From the NCBI GenBank assembly GCA_011742915.1, contig JAAQTN010000022.1, positions 1 through 42,893 on the forward strand: a stretch of 42,893 nt of DNA, given 5' to 3'. Positions 16,336 to 28,348 of the stretch are shown here, piece by piece. Under the pieces are notes generated by a model. The model was not told the origin of the DNA and did no database searches. It worked only from the letters and a program-made list of their open reading frames with translations. The DNA comes from Billgrantia desiderata (lineage in GTDB: Bacteria > Pseudomonadota > Gammaproteobacteria > Pseudomonadales > Halomonadaceae). Position numbers and translations under genes: made by a program. Each line of letters opens with the position of its first letter. Positions within the stretch are counted from its first letter, which is position 1.

Positions 16336-16959
16336 CTAGGGATCGAAGTGGTCGGCCGGAAAGTCGGGGTCGAGCTGCACGTCTTCCAGCAGCACGCTCT
16401 CCATGCGCTGCCCCTGCCGGTCGTAGCTCGCCACCCGCAGCGGAAACAGCGTCTCGTCATCGAGCCACAGATCGTAGCGCGCCACCTCGTGCACGGCCCG
16501 ACCGGGCTCGGCCTCCACCACCACATGCTGCACCGGTCGGCCTTCGTGGGTCGCCGGCTCCAGGCGACGCGTACTGCCATGCTGCTGCAGACGCTGGACG
16601 TTGCGCAGCAGCGTGCCGACATCCGACTGGTCCACGCGATGACCTTGCGAGCTGCGCACCATGCGGTTGGTGGGCCGCAGCGAGAGTGCCGGGCGCCGTC
16701 CCGGCGAACCGAAGGGCCACAGCTGGACCTTGCCCGTATCGTGGCGATAGATCAGCACCGCGCCGCGATAGGGCGACTCCATGTCCATGCGCACGTCGCC
16801 GGGACGCCGGTAGCTGTAATGGATGATCTCCTCGCCACCGCTGCCCTGGCTGCGCAGGGTCAGGCGATAGCCGGAGAGCGAGTCGATGCGCGCCAGCGCC
16901 TCGGCCACAGGGTCCGGTCCGGGTACATCGCTCAAGGCAAGCAGTAACAACGGCAGCAT
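16336..16959 (-). CDS. Probable exported LolA-like/outer-membrane lipoprotein-sorting-type protein
   Basis: A 207-residue protein beginning with a short hydrophobic stretch (LPLLLLAL), likely a signal sequence. The body is rich in beta strands (YRLTLRSQG, DVRMDMESPYRGAVLIYRHD, YDLWLDDETLFPLRVASYDRQG), resembling LolA/LolB-like or DUF1571-type periplasmic proteins that bind lipid-like ligands. The family assignment is tentative. GGAG lies 7 bases before the ATG. It is divergent from nfo. Confidence 0.6.
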   Translation of the reverse strand: MLPLLLLALSDVPGPDPVAEALARIDSLSGYRLTLRSQGSGGEEIIHYSYRRPGDVRMDMESPYRGAVLIYRHDTGKVQLWPFGSPGRRPALSLRPTNRMVRSSQGHRVDQSDVGTLLRNVQRLQQHGSTRRLEPATHEGRPVQHVVVEAEPGRAVHEVARYDLWLDDETLFPLRVASYDRQGQRMESVLLEDVQLDPDFPADHFDP

Positions 16960-17099
16960 ACGGCGTCTCCAGCGGGCTCTGACTTGAGCCTAGCAGGGCC
17001 TGGGCGCTTTAGAAGCGGGAGGGTCGAGGGCGGCAGGCGAGGTGGAGACCCGGCGTGCGTGCTATCGTAGTGGCGTCAGCCAACCCACGGAGAGGACAG

Positions 17100-17948
17100 A
17101 TGAAATACCTTGGCGCCCACGTCAGTGCCGCCGGCGGACCCGACCAGGCCGTGCTGCGCGCCGTCGAGATCGGTGCCGACGCCTTCGCCCTGTTCACCAA
17201 GAACCAGCGCCAGTGGCGTGCCAAGCCTCTCGACGACGCTACCATCGAGGCCTTTCGCAGCGCCTGCCAGGAGCACGGCTTCGGCCCCGGCCAGATCCTC
17301 CCCCACGACAGCTACCTGATCAACCTCGGCCACCCGGACAAGGCAGGACTGGAGAAGTCGCGTGCCGCCTTTCTGGACGAGATGCAGCGCTGCGAGCAGC
17401 TCGGCCTCACCCTGCTCAATTTCCACCCCGGCAGCCACTTGAAGAAGATCAGCGAGAGCGAGTGCCTGACCCGTATCGCCGACTCTATCAACCATGCCCT
17501 GGCCGAGACCCGCGGCGTCGTCGCGGTGATCGAGAACACCGCCGGCCAGGGCACCAACCTGGGCTGGCGCTTCGAGCATCTGGCCGAGATCATCGAGCAG
17601 GTCGACGACAAGTCGCGGGTCGGCGTATGCATCGACACCTGCCACGCCTTTGCCGCCGGCTACGACCTGCGCACGCCCGAGGCGTGCACCGCCACCCTCG
17701 ACGAGTTCGGCAAGGTGGTTGGCTTCGAATACCTGCGCGGCATGCACCTCAACGACGCTAAGAGCGAATACGCCAGCCGTGTGGACCGCCACCACAGCCT
17801 GGGCCAGGGCAACATCGGCCTCGATGCCTTCACCACCATCATGCGCGACCCGCGCATCGACGAAATCCCCATGGTGCTGGAGACCATCGAGCCCGAGATC
17901 TGGGCCGAGGAGATCGCCTGGCTGCGCGCCCAGGCGGCAGACGACTGA
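17100..17948 (+). CDS. nfo: Endonuclease IV (AP endonuclease)
   Basis: A 282-residue TIM-barrel AP endonuclease with three zinc ions, close to the 285 residues of E. coli Nfo. Seen are [12 protein letters not shown] at the start, [64 protein letters not shown] and the closing VLET, which supply the zinc ligands. It cleaves 5' to abasic sites in base-excision repair and so can act after glycosylases such as AlkA. The ATG at 17100 follows GGAGAGG; an upstream in-frame start is not used by the family. It converges on the response regulator gene with a 5-bp gap. Confidence 0.96.
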   Translation: MKYLGAHVSAAGGPDQAVLRAVEIGADAFALFTKNQRQWRAKPLDDATIEAFRSACQEHGFGPGQILPHDSYLINLGHPDKAGLEKSRAAFLDEMQRCEQLGLTLLNFHPGSHLKKISESECLTRIADSINHALAETRGVVAVIENTAGQGTNLGWRFEHLAEIIEQVDDKSRVGVCIDTCHAFAAGYDLRTPEACTATLDEFGKVVGFEYLRGMHLNDAKSEYASRVDRHHSLGQGNIGLDAFTTIMRDPRIDEIPMVLETIEPEIWAEEIAWLRAQAADD

Positions 17949-17953
17949 CGCCA

Positions 17954-18577
17954 TTACTCCAACTCGACCAGGCCATGGCGCATCGCGTAGCGAAACAGGC
18001 CCGCCAGCGAGTTGGTGTTGAGCTTGCGGTAGATGTTGCTGCGGTGCGACTCCACCGTGCGGGTGCTGATGCTCAGCGCCTCACCGATGTCACGACTGCT
18101 CATGCCCTCGAACATCAGCTTGAGGATGGCCGTCTCGCGCGGGGTCAGGCGCTCCTGCTTCTCCTCCAGCAGTACCCGGGAGACGCCGGAGCCGAAATGG
18201 CTGCGCCCGCCTGCCACCTCGCGCAGGGCGAACACCATCTGCTCGGCCGAGGCGTCCTTGAGTACGTAGCCGGCCGCGCCACAGGCCACCGCGCGGCGAA
18301 TGTACTCCTCGTTGTCGTGCATGGTGAGCACCAGCACGCGAATCTCGGGACAGGTGTCATGCAAGACCTTGCACGCCTCGAGGCCGGACAAGCCGGGCAT
18401 GGTGATGTCCGTCACCACCACGTCCGGCGCCAGCGCCTGAGCCAGCGACAGCAGCTCCTCGCCCGAACTCGCCTCGCCGACGAGCTCAATGCCCGGCTGC
18501 GCCTCCAGCCGGTAGCGCAGCCCCTCCAGCACCAGCGGATGGTCGTCCGCCAAAAGTACGCGTATAGACCCTGCCAT
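17954..18577 (-). CDS. NarL/LuxR-type response regulator
   Basis: A 207-residue response regulator. The receiver domain (about 5-120) has ADDHP acid-pocket residues, phospho-acceptor aspartate near residue 57 (VVVTDITMPG) and the conserved lysine in YVLKDAS. A LuxR-type helix-turn-helix follows at about 141-200 (LTPRETAILKLMFEGMSSRDIGEALSIS). It is the partner of the histidine kinase whose 3' end it overlaps by 92 bp; its ribosome-binding site (GGGAGAGAG) lies inside the kinase gene. The neighbouring TRAP transporter is the likely target. Confidence 0.93.
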   Translation of the reverse strand: MAGSIRVLLADDHPLVLEGLRYRLEAQPGIELVGEASSGEELLSLAQALAPDVVVTDITMPGLSGLEACKVLHDTCPEIRVLVLTMHDNEEYIRRAVACGAAGYVLKDASAEQMVFALREVAGGRSHFGSGVSRVLLEEKQERLTPRETAILKLMFEGMSSRDIGEALSISTRTVESHRSNIYRKLNTNSLAGLFRYAMRHGLVELE

Positions 18578-19973
18578 CGACTCTCTCCCGACTCGTTCCG
18601 GTGGCGCGCTGAAACGGCACCTTGATGAGAATGCGCACGCCCTTGCCGGGGGCCGCCTCGATCGTCAGGCGCCCACCCAGCAGATCCACCCGATCCTGGA
18701 TGTTGCGTAGTCCCATACCGGACCCGCCCTGCTCATGGCTCTGCTCGGCGCGCCAGCGGAAGCCCTCGCCGTCATCGGCAATCTCGAGATAGACCCAGCC
18801 GCGGCGGCGCCGCAGCCTCACCCTGACCTGGCGAACGTTACCGGCGTGCTTCTCGACGTTGTGCAGGCTTTCCTGAGTGATGCGATACAGCGCCGTGGCC
18901 AGCACCGGCTGGCATTCGCCGCTGTCGAGGTCGGACTCGAAGTGAATGCGGATGGGTTTGCGTTCCACCAGATCCGAACACAGGCTCTCCATAGCCGCCA
19001 CCAGGCCCAGGTCGTCGAGCACGCTGGGACGCAGGTCGTAGGCCAGCCGCCGCAGGTCCTGAATGCCCGTTTCCAGAATGCGATCGGTCGCCGCCAGGGC
19101 GGATGAGGCATCGACATGATCGCCGCGCCCCAGCGCATCGTCGATGCGCTCGAGCTTGAAGCGTGCCGATACCAGCAGTTGATTGATGCCATCGTGCAGC
19201 TCGCGGGAAATCCGCCGCCGCTCCTTCTCCAGGAAGCTGAAGGTCTTCTGTGCCATCGTGACCAGTCGGCGGTTCGCCACCCGCGCTTCGCTGAGGTTGA
19301 CCGCCAGGCCGATCACGGCGATGACGAGCAGGCAGGAAACGGTGAAGAAGGCCATCAGCAGGATGGTCCTGCGAGCGTTCTCCACCATGTGATGCTCCAT
19401 CTGGCCGACCACCTGTTCGATGTCATCCAGGTAGAGCCCCGTTCCCACCATCCAGCCCCACTCCTCCAGGGCGATGGAATAGCTCAGCTTGAGTACCGAT
19501 TCGCCGCCCGAGGGCTTGTCCCAGCGATATTCGGTGAAACCGCCGCCTTCCCGGGCTTGCTCGATGAGCCGCTGGATCAGGAACTTGCCATCCTCGTCAC
19601 GAAAGTTCCACAGGTCCTGCCCGACCAGATGCGCAAGCCGCGGGTGGACGATGTTCAGCCCATCGTAGTCATAGACGAAGAAGTAACCGTCGGAGCCATA
19701 CTCCATACGGTGAAAGGCATCCGCTACCAGCCCTTGCGCCACTTCTACCGGCAGCTCGGGGTCCTCGTAGATGTCTCGAATCGCCGTGTAGGCGAGTTCC
19801 ATGTAGTTCTTGAGTTCAGCCCGCTTGGCTTCCAGCAATCCGTCCTTGAGGATTTCCGACTGCGCCCCGCTCAATCGCGCACTCTGATGAATGGCAAGAA
19901 ACGTCACACCTGCACTGAGTATCAAAAGAGGCAGCAAGGTCAGCAGCGTCAACTTGGTTCTGAACGTGAACAC
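18486..19973 (-). CDS. Cache-domain sensor histidine kinase (HisKA_3)
   Basis: A 495-residue membrane sensor. A first helix (about 8-28) and a second (about 203-227) bracket a periplasmic single-cache domain (about 33-195, with GYFFVYDYDGLNIVHP and the WMVGTGLYLDDIE ending typical of sCache_2). The cytoplasmic part has a HisKA_3 dimerisation domain with phospho-accepting histidine near 260 (RRRISRELHDGINQ) and an HATPase domain (N box HNVEKHA, G boxes ADDGEGF and GSGMGL, about 360-455). sCache_2 domains often bind small carboxylates, which fits the adjacent 2-oxoacid-type TRAP transporter. The start is a GTG with AAGG upstream. A 40-residue Gly/Ala-rich tail arises from the long overlap with the regulator gene. 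Confidence 0.92.
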   Translation of the reverse strand: MFTFRTKLTLLTLLPLLILSAGVTFLAIHQSARLSGAQSEILKDGLLEAKRAELKNYMELAYTAIRDIYEDPELPVEVAQGLVADAFHRMEYGSDGYFFVYDYDGLNIVHPRLAHLVGQDLWNFRDEDGKFLIQRLIEQAREGGGFTEYRWDKPSGGESVLKLSYSIALEEWGWMVGTGLYLDDIEQVVGQMEHHMVENARRTILLMAFFTVSCLLVIAVIGLAVNLSEARVANRRLVTMAQKTFSFLEKERRRISRELHDGINQLLVSARFKLERIDDALGRGDHVDASSALAATDRILETGIQDLRRLAYDLRPSVLDDLGLVAAMESLCSDLVERKPIRIHFESDLDSGECQPVLATALYRITQESLHNVEKHAGNVRQVRVRLRRRRGWVYLEIADDGEGFRWRAEQSHEQGGSGMGLRNIQDRVDLLGGRLTIEAAPGKGVRILIKVPFQRATGTSRERVDGRVYTRTFGGRPSAGAGGAALPAGGAAGH

Positions 19974-20095
19974 TGGCGCGTTACCTTTACTTAATTATTA
20001 TTCTTTTCGGCCCTGTCGACTTTTGGCTAATCACTGCCAGCTTATTGCAGTTGGCCGATGCAGTCGACAGAGCCTTTATCAGGGAGTTTTAAAGT

Positions 20096-20128
20096 AAAAA
20101 CCCCGACTCACCATCCTACCACCCGGGG
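20096..20128 (-). terminator. Weak intrinsic terminator after dctM
   Basis: On the minus strand CCCCG ... CGGGG can pair across the dctM stop codon and is followed directly by TTTTT. The stem is short and the loop long, so efficiency is doubtful, but position and T-run fit the end of the dctPQM transcript. Confidence 0.4.
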
Positions 20129-21433
20129 CAACCACAGCACCACATCGGGGAAGACGATGATCAGCGCCAGTGCCAGGATCTGGATCAGCACGAAAGGCAC
20201 GGCCCCCTTGTAGATGTCGCCCGTGGTGATCCCCGGCGGTGCCACGCCCTTCATGAACAGCAGCGACCAGCCGAAGGGCGGTGTCAGGAACGAAGTCTGC
20301 AGGTTCATGGCGATCAGGATCGCGACCCACACCATCGACATGTCGCCCTGGCTTGCCAGGAACGGCAGGAACAGCGGCACGGCAATGTAGGAGATCTGGA
20401 TCCACTCGAGGAAGAAGCCCAGGAAGAAGATCAGCAGCAGCATGAAGATCAGCGTGCCGTACATGCCGCCCGGCACCCATTCGAACATCGCCTCGATCAG
20501 AAACTCTCCGTCCAGCCCGCGGAAGGCCAGGGCGAAGACCTGCGAGGCGATCAGCACGAAGAAGATCATGCAGCTGATGCGCAGCGAGGTCTTCACGGTC
20601 TCGGAGAGCACCGGAAGGGTCAGGCGCCCGGAGACGACCGTCAGCAGCAAGGCCCCCACGGCACCCACCGACGCCGCCTCCGTGGGCGCGGCCACCCCGC
20701 CGATGATCGAGCCGAGCACCGCGAAGATCAGCAACAAGGGCGGCACCACGACCTTGACGAAGTCCTTGCCCAGCTCCCGCTTGCTGACGGCGGCGCGCTC
20801 CTGCTCGTCGATGGCCGGCACGTCGGCAGAGAAGAAGAAGGCCAGCAGCAGCAGGTAGGCCAGGTACATGCCGGCCAGCAGCAGACCGGGCACCAGCGCC
20901 GCGGCGAACAGGCTGCCGACGGAAAGGTTCATGATGTCGGCCAGCACCAGCAGCACCAGACTGGGCGGGATGATCTGCCCCAGGGTACCGGCCGCACAGA
21001 TGGTGCCGCAGGCCACCGTCTTCTTGTAGCCGCGGCGTACCAGGGTGGGCAACGCCATCAGCGTCAGGGTGACGATGGCCGCACCGACGATGCCCGTCGC
21101 TGCGCCCAGCAGTACGCCGACGATGATCACCGCCAGGGCCATGCCGCCCGGCAGGCCGCCGCACAGGTGACCGATCACGTCGAGCATGCGCTCGGCGATC
21201 TTCGAGCGTTCCAGCATCACGCCCATGAACACGAACAGCGGGATGGCCAGCAGGGTGTAGTTAGCCACCACGCCGTAGATGCGCGAGGGCAGCAGCTCGA
21301 ACAGCCAGCCGTCGAAGCCGATGAAGCCGAACACGAAGCCGACGAACGCCACCACGAAGCCCACCGGGATGCCGGTCATCACCAGTACGAAGAAAGCCAC
21401 GATCATGGCCAGCGCGTAATATTCCAAGGGCAT
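20108..21433 (-). CDS. dctM: TRAP transporter large permease (DctM type)
   Basis: A 441-residue inner-membrane protein with about 11-13 hydrophobic helices, normal for DctM. It opens with VLVMTGIPVGFVVAFVG and includes the family segments LLAIPLFVFMG, GAATGIVGAAIVTLTL and GTLGQIIPPSLVLLVL. It is the transport channel subunit of a sodium-driven TRAP system of the type grouped with FcbT/TakP transporters. It starts 3 bp after dctQ ends, so the subunits are translated together. Confidence 0.94.
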   Translation of the reverse strand: MPLEYYALAMIVAFFVLVMTGIPVGFVVAFVGFVFGFIGFDGWLFELLPSRIYGVVANYTLLAIPLFVFMGVMLERSKIAERMLDVIGHLCGGLPGGMALAVIIVGVLLGAATGIVGAAIVTLTLMALPTLVRRGYKKTVACGTICAAGTLGQIIPPSLVLLVLADIMNLSVGSLFAAALVPGLLLAGMYLAYLLLLAFFFSADVPAIDEQERAAVSKRELGKDFVKVVVPPLLLIFAVLGSIIGGVAAPTEAASVGAVGALLLTVVSGRLTLPVLSETVKTSLRISCMIFFVLIASQVFALAFRGLDGEFLIEAMFEWVPGGMYGTLIFMLLLIFFLGFFLEWIQISYIAVPLFLPFLASQGDMSMVWVAILIAMNLQTSFLTPPFGWSLLFMKGVAPPGITTGDIYKGAVPFVLIQILALALIIVFPDVVLWLPRVVGW

Positions 21434-21436
21434 GGC

Positions 21437-21961
21437 TCAGACTCTCCCAGCGTAGTGTTGAACGAGGCGTCGACCGTTCTCGAGCGCCTGGCGCAGCGAC
21501 TCGGCCGCGACGAAGACGAAGCCGACCACCACCATGGCCTTGGGAATCCAGCGCCAGGGAAGACCGGAAGAGTTGGGGGAACGCTCGCCGCGAATGAACG
21601 AGGTTTCGGCGAACGGCAGGCTGTAATGGATGATCAGCAGCGCACAGGGCAGCGCCACCAGCAGCGCGGCGATGAGGTTCAGCCACATCATGCCGACCGG
21701 GCTGAAGCGGCTCGACAGGATGTCCACGCGCACGTGATCGTCGAACTTCATGGCATAGGCGATGCCCATCATCGCCATGACCGACAGCAGGTACCACTCC
21801 AGCTCCTGGGCCCACACCGCGCCCAGGCCGAAGGCGTAACGGCTCAGCATGTTGCCGAGGATCAGCGCGATCATGATGAGCATGGCCATACAGCCGATGA
21901 AACCGGCAACCCCGGTTATTCGCTCGAGCACGCGCTCGAGCCAGGTACACAAACGCAGCAT
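21437..21961 (-). CDS. dctQ: TRAP transporter small permease (DctQ type)
   Basis: A 174-residue membrane protein with four hydrophobic helices (about 10-35, 45-70, 88-110, 133-158). It contains the DctQ-like ALILGNMLSRYAFGLGAVWAQELEWYL segment. It pairs with DctM in the membrane. I chose the ATG at 21961, preceded by GGGGGAG, over an in-frame TTG at 22000 that would lie inside an intercistronic hairpin region. Confidence 0.9.
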   Translation of the reverse strand: MLRLCTWLERVLERITGVAGFIGCMAMLIMIALILGNMLSRYAFGLGAVWAQELEWYLLSVMAMMGIAYAMKFDDHVRVDILSSRFSPVGMMWLNLIAALLVALPCALLIIHYSLPFAETSFIRGERSPNSSGLPWRWIPKAMVVVGFVFVAAESLRQALENGRRLVQHYAGRV

Positions 21962-21974
21962 CTCAACTCCCCCT

Positions 21975-21990
21975 CTGGGCGGGCGCCCAG
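21975..21990 (-). promoter_or_regulatory. Hairpin next to the dctQ ribosome-binding site
   Basis: CTGGGC-(4)-GCCCAG makes a perfect 6-bp stem ending about 7 bases before the GGGGGAG ribosome-binding site of dctQ. It may tune translation of the permease genes. Confidence 0.5.
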
Positions 21991-22037
21991 CGGACGTCAA
22001 AGGTGGGGTAAGCGCGACCCGGATGGGTCTGGCAGGT

Positions 22038-22077
22038 GGGCGCTCGGCGTTACGGACTGCCTTTCGGCCGAGCGCCC
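22038..22077 (-). promoter_or_regulatory. Intercistronic dctP-dctQ hairpin
   Basis: A perfect 11-bp stem, GGGCGCTCGGC with GCCGAGCGCCC, and an 18-nt loop, starting 8 bp after the dctP stop codon. No T-run follows, so it is more likely an mRNA-stabilising or attenuating element that allows more binding protein than permease, a known need of TRAP and ABC operons. Confidence 0.65.
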
Positions 22078-22085
22078 GGCCGACG

Positions 22086-23195
22086 TCAGATCATGCCCTG
22101 ACCGTAGCGGCTGATGGTGTTGGCGAAGACGCCCTCACTGTTGGCATGCCAGCCGTCGTGCTTCTTCTTGAACGCCCAGAAGCTATCGTTGATGCGCTTG
22201 ACCAGCGGGTCCTTGTCGGCCTCGGTCGCCAGGATGTCGCGGGTGGCCTCGAACAGCGCCCGGATGACGTCGTCGGGAAGGGTCTCGAACGCCACGCCGT
22301 GGTTGTTGAGCAGATCGTCCAGGGCGTCGCCGTTCTGGGCCTCGATCCAGGTGTGAGAAGTGATGTTGCAGGCGGCGGCGGCATTGTGCAGCACGGCCTG
22401 GAGATCGCTGGGCAAGGAGTTGTAAGCGTCCTTGTTGACGATCACCTCGGTGGTGGTGGAGGGCTCGTGCCAGCCCGAGGAGTAGTAGTGCTTGGCCGCG
22501 TTGTGCAGGCCCAGGGCACGGTCGAGATAGGGCCCCACCCACTCCGCCGCGTCGATGGCGCCGCGCTCCAGCGCCGAGAAGATCTCGCCGCCGGGCAGCA
22601 GGCGGGCGTTGGCTCCGATGGCGTTGTAGACGTCGCCGGCCAGCCCCGGCATGCGGATGTTCAGGCCGCGGAAATCCGCCAAGCTGGTCACCGGCTCGCG
22701 GAACCAGCCCACCGGCTGCGCACCGGTACAGCCCACCGCCAGCGGGATCAGGTTGTAGGGCTCGTAGGTTTCCTTCCACAGCTCGTAGCCGCCGCCGTGG
22801 GCCAACCAGGCATTGAAGCCCTGGAAGGTCATGCCGAACGGCACGGTGGTGAAGTACTGAGCGGCGAACGACTCCCCGGCCCAGTAGTAGGAGCAGGCAT
22901 GGTTGAGCTGCACCTGCTGCCCGCGCGATACCGCATCGAAACCGTCGAAGGCGGGAATCAGTTCGCCCGCGCCGTAGACACGAATCTTGATGCGCCCGCC
23001 GGACATCTCTTCGACCCGCTTGGCGAAGTCCGTGGCGGAGCCGGGACCAGACTGGAAGAACGGAAAACCGGATGGCCAACTGGTGGTCATGCGCCAGTTG
23101 AAGGTTTCCTGGGCCTTGACGATGCTCGGTGCCATCACGGTACCCACCGCGGCAGCACCGCCATACTTGAGGAAATTACGCCTGTTGACGCTCAT
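22086..23195 (-). CDS. dctP: TRAP solute-binding protein, TakP-like
   Basis: A 369-residue periplasmic binding protein. It begins with a twin-arginine-type signal (NRRNFLKYGGAAAVG, cleavage probably after VKAQ). The mature part matches the family of TakP and FcbT1: YGAGELIPAFDGFDAV, YYWAGESFAAQYFTTVPFG, HGGGYELWKE, GWFREPV, LNIRMPGLAGDVYNAIGA, and DAAEWVGPY. TakP binds 2-oxoacids such as pyruvate with sodium; a similar carboxylate ligand is inferred here. It is the first gene of the transporter operon, beside a cache-domain two-component system that could sense the same ligand. Confidence 0.93.
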   Translation of the reverse strand: MSVNRRNFLKYGGAAAVGTVMAPSIVKAQETFNWRMTTSWPSGFPFFQSGPGSATDFAKRVEEMSGGRIKIRVYGAGELIPAFDGFDAVSRGQQVQLNHACSYYWAGESFAAQYFTTVPFGMTFQGFNAWLAHGGGYELWKETYEPYNLIPLAVGCTGAQPVGWFREPVTSLADFRGLNIRMPGLAGDVYNAIGANARLLPGGEIFSALERGAIDAAEWVGPYLDRALGLHNAAKHYYSSGWHEPSTTTEVIVNKDAYNSLPSDLQAVLHNAAAACNITSHTWIEAQNGDALDDLLNNHGVAFETLPDDVIRALFEATRDILATEADKDPLVKRINDSFWAFKKKHDGWHANSEGVFANTISRYGQGMI

Positions 23196-23757
23196 GGCTA
23201 TATTGACTCCCGGCGTGCTCGATGAAGTAGCGCGCTATCGAGCAATGCCCTCGTTTGTTTTAATGATTGAATCGCGAGCTGGTCAGAGAACTGACCAGGG
23301 GAGAATAAAACGGGGGAAGTAAAAATAAATCCGGAGAGCTGCGTAATTTATCCTGCGGCCATTCCCTAGCCAGGAATACGGATAACGCATCCGTAGAACT
23401 ACCTAAAACCGTTCAAGTTATTAGCCAGAAGTATATACTTGGAAATATATTTCAATAAACCCGACAAAAAAGCAATAGCGACGCGGATCCGCAGGGCAAC
23501 ACAATGAGCTCGGTAGGCATCTCGCCATCAAGGACAGCAGCCGCTTGATGCGGCCGGTCGGTGAGGCCGCGCTCCGGGCCGACGGCTGGCGCCAGCCCCA
23601 TGCGAGGCGTCGTGTCCGCCTTTTCTCGCGGAGCGTCAAAACTTAGTCCACGCCTACGGGTCAAAGCATTTGTCGGCCGACGAGAAAGCTGCCACCCTCA
23701 ATTCAGGCACGCCTCTCGTAGGGACAGTGAGGTCCCGAGGGTCGCCCCATTCACCCG
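23196..23757. promoter_or_regulatory. Long intergenic region upstream of dctP and the miniprotein gene
   Basis: About 560 bp without a convincing long gene. The dctP-proximal half is AT-rich and holds three dyads: CTGGTCAG-AGAA-CTGACCAG (23279-23298), TACGGAT-AACGC-ATCCGTA (23377-23395) and AAGTATATACTT (23429-23440). These are good operator candidates for the adjacent NarL-type regulator or another dimeric protein. The other half is GC-rich with strong hairpins: GCGGCC ... GGCCGC (23550-23570), the palindrome GGCTGGCGCCAGCC (23584-23597) and GGGAC ... GTCCC (about 23715-23739). These may form a structured leader of the miniprotein mRNA. No known riboswitch class was recognised. Confidence 0.5.
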
Positions 23758-23772
23758 CAGGAGGACATGCGC

Positions 23773-23931
23773 ATGGGTATCATCGAAATGCTGACCGTGA
23801 GCGTGGCCGCAGTGGCGCTTTCGGCTCTGGCCTACACCATGAGCGAGAAGCAGAGGCACCCCAACCGCAAGGAAGTGCGTATCGAGGAGGACGAACGCGT
23901 TCCTCACCGGCAGCGCTCGCGGCACGACTGA
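23773..23931 (+). CDS. 52-residue single-pass membrane miniprotein
   Basis: A small open frame with a perfect AGGAGG ribosome-binding site 8 bases before the ATG. The product starts MGIIEMLTVSVAAVALSALA, one hydrophobic helix (about residues 3-22), followed by a highly charged tail rich in Arg, Glu and His (KEVRIEEDERVPHRQR). It should be an inner-membrane miniprotein with a cytoplasmic charged tail. I do not recognise the family. It ends 3 bp before the lhr stop codon on the other strand and is followed by a strong intrinsic terminator lying inside the lhr coding region, which supports its being a real gene. An ATG 6 bases upstream is too close to the ribosome-binding site. Confidence 0.72.
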   Translation: MGIIEMLTVSVAAVALSALAYTMSEKQRHPNRKEVRIEEDERVPHRQRSRHD

Positions 23932-23934
23932 GCG

Positions 23935-28272
<4,338 letters not shown>

Positions 28273-28348
28273 GGGCGCTCCGGAAAATCGCTTTCCTACA
28301 ACGTAATCGAGTGCGGGGAGATACGCGATGTTCCCGGGCAGTCTCCGG

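Noticed and set aside
23421..23664. Two overlapping minus-strand ORFs of about 70 codons upstream of dctP
   Set aside because: Arg/Pro-rich compositions without a ribosome-binding site or domain; they overlap hairpins and look like chance frames.
23460..23757. Known riboswitch
   Set aside because: I compared the stretch by eye with c-di-GMP, guanidine and Mg-type leaders and found no match to their conserved cores.
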